Source of the DNA: Clostridia bacterium
GTDB taxonomy: Bacteria > Bacillota > Clostridia > Christensenellales > UBA1242
Assembly (NCBI GenBank): GCA_017537515.1
Contig: JAFYKO010000155.1
Coordinates: 1-6,239 of the forward strand
Length of the DNA stretch: 6,239 nt
Direction of reading: 5' to 3'
Shown: positions 6,054 through 6,239 of the stretch, one piece after another
Numbering within the stretch: position 1 is the stretch's first letter
Layout: every line of letters starts with the position of its first letter
The notes under the pieces: model-generated
The model's input: only the letters and a program-made list of their open reading frames with translations
Told to the model about the DNA's origin: nothing
The model's database searches: none
Program-made: the position numbers and the translations under genes

Positions 6054-6119
6054 TTACAATACAACGAAAAACAGACACTTCGAAAAAAGTGCCTAATTAT
6101 TTATTAAGTTGTATTATAA
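6054..6119 (-). other. Nested RNA stem structure upstream of the surface-protein gene
   Basis: An outer inverted repeat (6054-6065 with 6108-6119) encloses an inner hairpin (6073-6080 with 6087-6094). Read on the plus strand each stem has one A/C mismatch; on the minus strand both become G-U wobbles, so both stems (12 and 8 pairs) are continuous only in a minus-strand RNA. This suggests the structure acts in a minus-strand transcript, either as the end of a gene to the right of the window or as part of a long leader of the surface-protein gene. Confidence 0.45.
6067..6094 (-). terminator. Probable intrinsic terminator, minus strand
   Basis: Minus-strand AGGCACTT (6094-6087) pairs with AAGTGTCT (6080-6073) with one G-U, around a 6-nt loop, and is followed by GTTTTT (6072-6067). 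It is well placed to stop minus-strand transcription entering from beyond the right edge before it reaches the surface-protein gene. Attenuation within a leader is an alternative. Confidence 0.5.
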
Positions 6120-6123
6120 ACAG

Positions 6124-6144
6124 AGGCGAAACCGCCTAATTTTT
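6124..6144 (+). terminator. Short terminator-like hairpin, plus strand
   Basis: AGGCG (6124-6128) and CGCCT (6133-6137) form a 5-bp GC-rich stem with an AAAC loop, followed by AATTTTT (6138-6144). No plus-strand gene is visible upstream in the window, so its function is doubtful; it may belong to a bidirectional termination region together with the adjacent minus-strand hairpin. Confidence 0.35.
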
Positions 6145-6190
6145 CATTGTTGGAGTTGTGATTTTTAGAGGCTAAAAGAAGGCTTAAATA

Positions 6191-6206
6191 CCCCCCCCCC
6201 CCCCCC
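6191..6206. repeat. Homopolymer run of 16 C
   Basis: Sixteen uninterrupted C (G on the minus strand) stand in otherwise AT-rich sequence, 33 bases from the right edge. Runs of this length are prone to slipped-strand mispairing and are also a classic sequencing or assembly error site. Just downstream, GAGG (6207-6210) and ATG at 6214 open a plus-strand frame reading Met-Ala-Asp-Glu-Ile-Arg-Val-Phe to the edge. On the minus strand a frame open from the edge crosses the run as five Gly and stops at 6165. Too little of either is present to call a gene. Confidence 0.85.
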
Positions 6207-6239
6207 GAGGAAAATGGCTGATGAAATAAGGGTTTTTAC

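Noticed and set aside
6113..6118. Perfect TATAAT on the minus strand as a promoter of the surface-protein gene
   Set aside because: No -35 match at 16-18 bases and no extended -10; the hexamer is part of the outer RNA stem and more than 200 bases from the gene.

Overview
The window looks like chromosomal DNA from a low-GC, Gram-positive-type bacterium: Bacillota, plausibly an uncultured gut Clostridia or Bacilli lineage. The reasons are AT-rich intergenic DNA, strong AGGAG-type Shine-Dalgarno sites, a cvpA-ftsH arrangement, and a BspA/DUF285-type surface protein carrying an InlB B-repeat (Flg_new) domain. Tryptophan is encoded by TGG and the long frames contain no internal TGA, so the standard bacterial code applies. 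That argues against a Mycoplasma even though DUF285 repeats are common there. The exact taxon cannot be read from this sequence.

All four supported protein genes lie on the minus strand. Reading in the direction of transcription, from right to left: (i) a 636-residue anchored surface protein (5877-3967), made of an N-terminal membrane anchor, beta-rich modules, a B-repeat-like domain and seven perfectly phased 26-residue leucine-rich-type repeats, ended by a convincing intrinsic terminator (3961-3924); (ii) a GC-rich, hairpin-studded non-coding element of about 235 bp (3691-3925) that looks like a mobile or repetitive extragenic palindrome cluster; (iii) an AT-rich leader of about 270 bp with two candidate promoters; (iv) a CvpA-family membrane protein (3417-2842); (v) ftsH (2732-516, GTG start), with its own well-spaced promoter in the 109-bp gap; and (vi) a single-pass membrane protein of unknown family that starts inside the ftsH stop codon (TAATG overlap) and runs off the left edge.

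The cvpA-ftsH-orf group is probably one operon concerned with the cell membrane. FtsH is the processive membrane AAA+ zinc protease. The overlapping downstream gene is almost certainly translationally coupled to it and may be a partner, modulator or substrate. Here FtsH has an unusual C-terminal extension of about 100 residues with a coiled coil, a SHOCT-like motif and an acidic/lysine-rich tail.

The right end (5878-6239) has no securely identified gene. It holds the leader of the surface-protein gene, a nested minus-strand RNA structure that includes a terminator-like hairpin, a small plus-strand terminator-like hairpin, and an uninterrupted run of 16 C just before the right edge, where neighbouring coding sequence may begin or end. 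The most interesting non-coding signals are the modular TGGCGG-hairpin element and this homopolymer.
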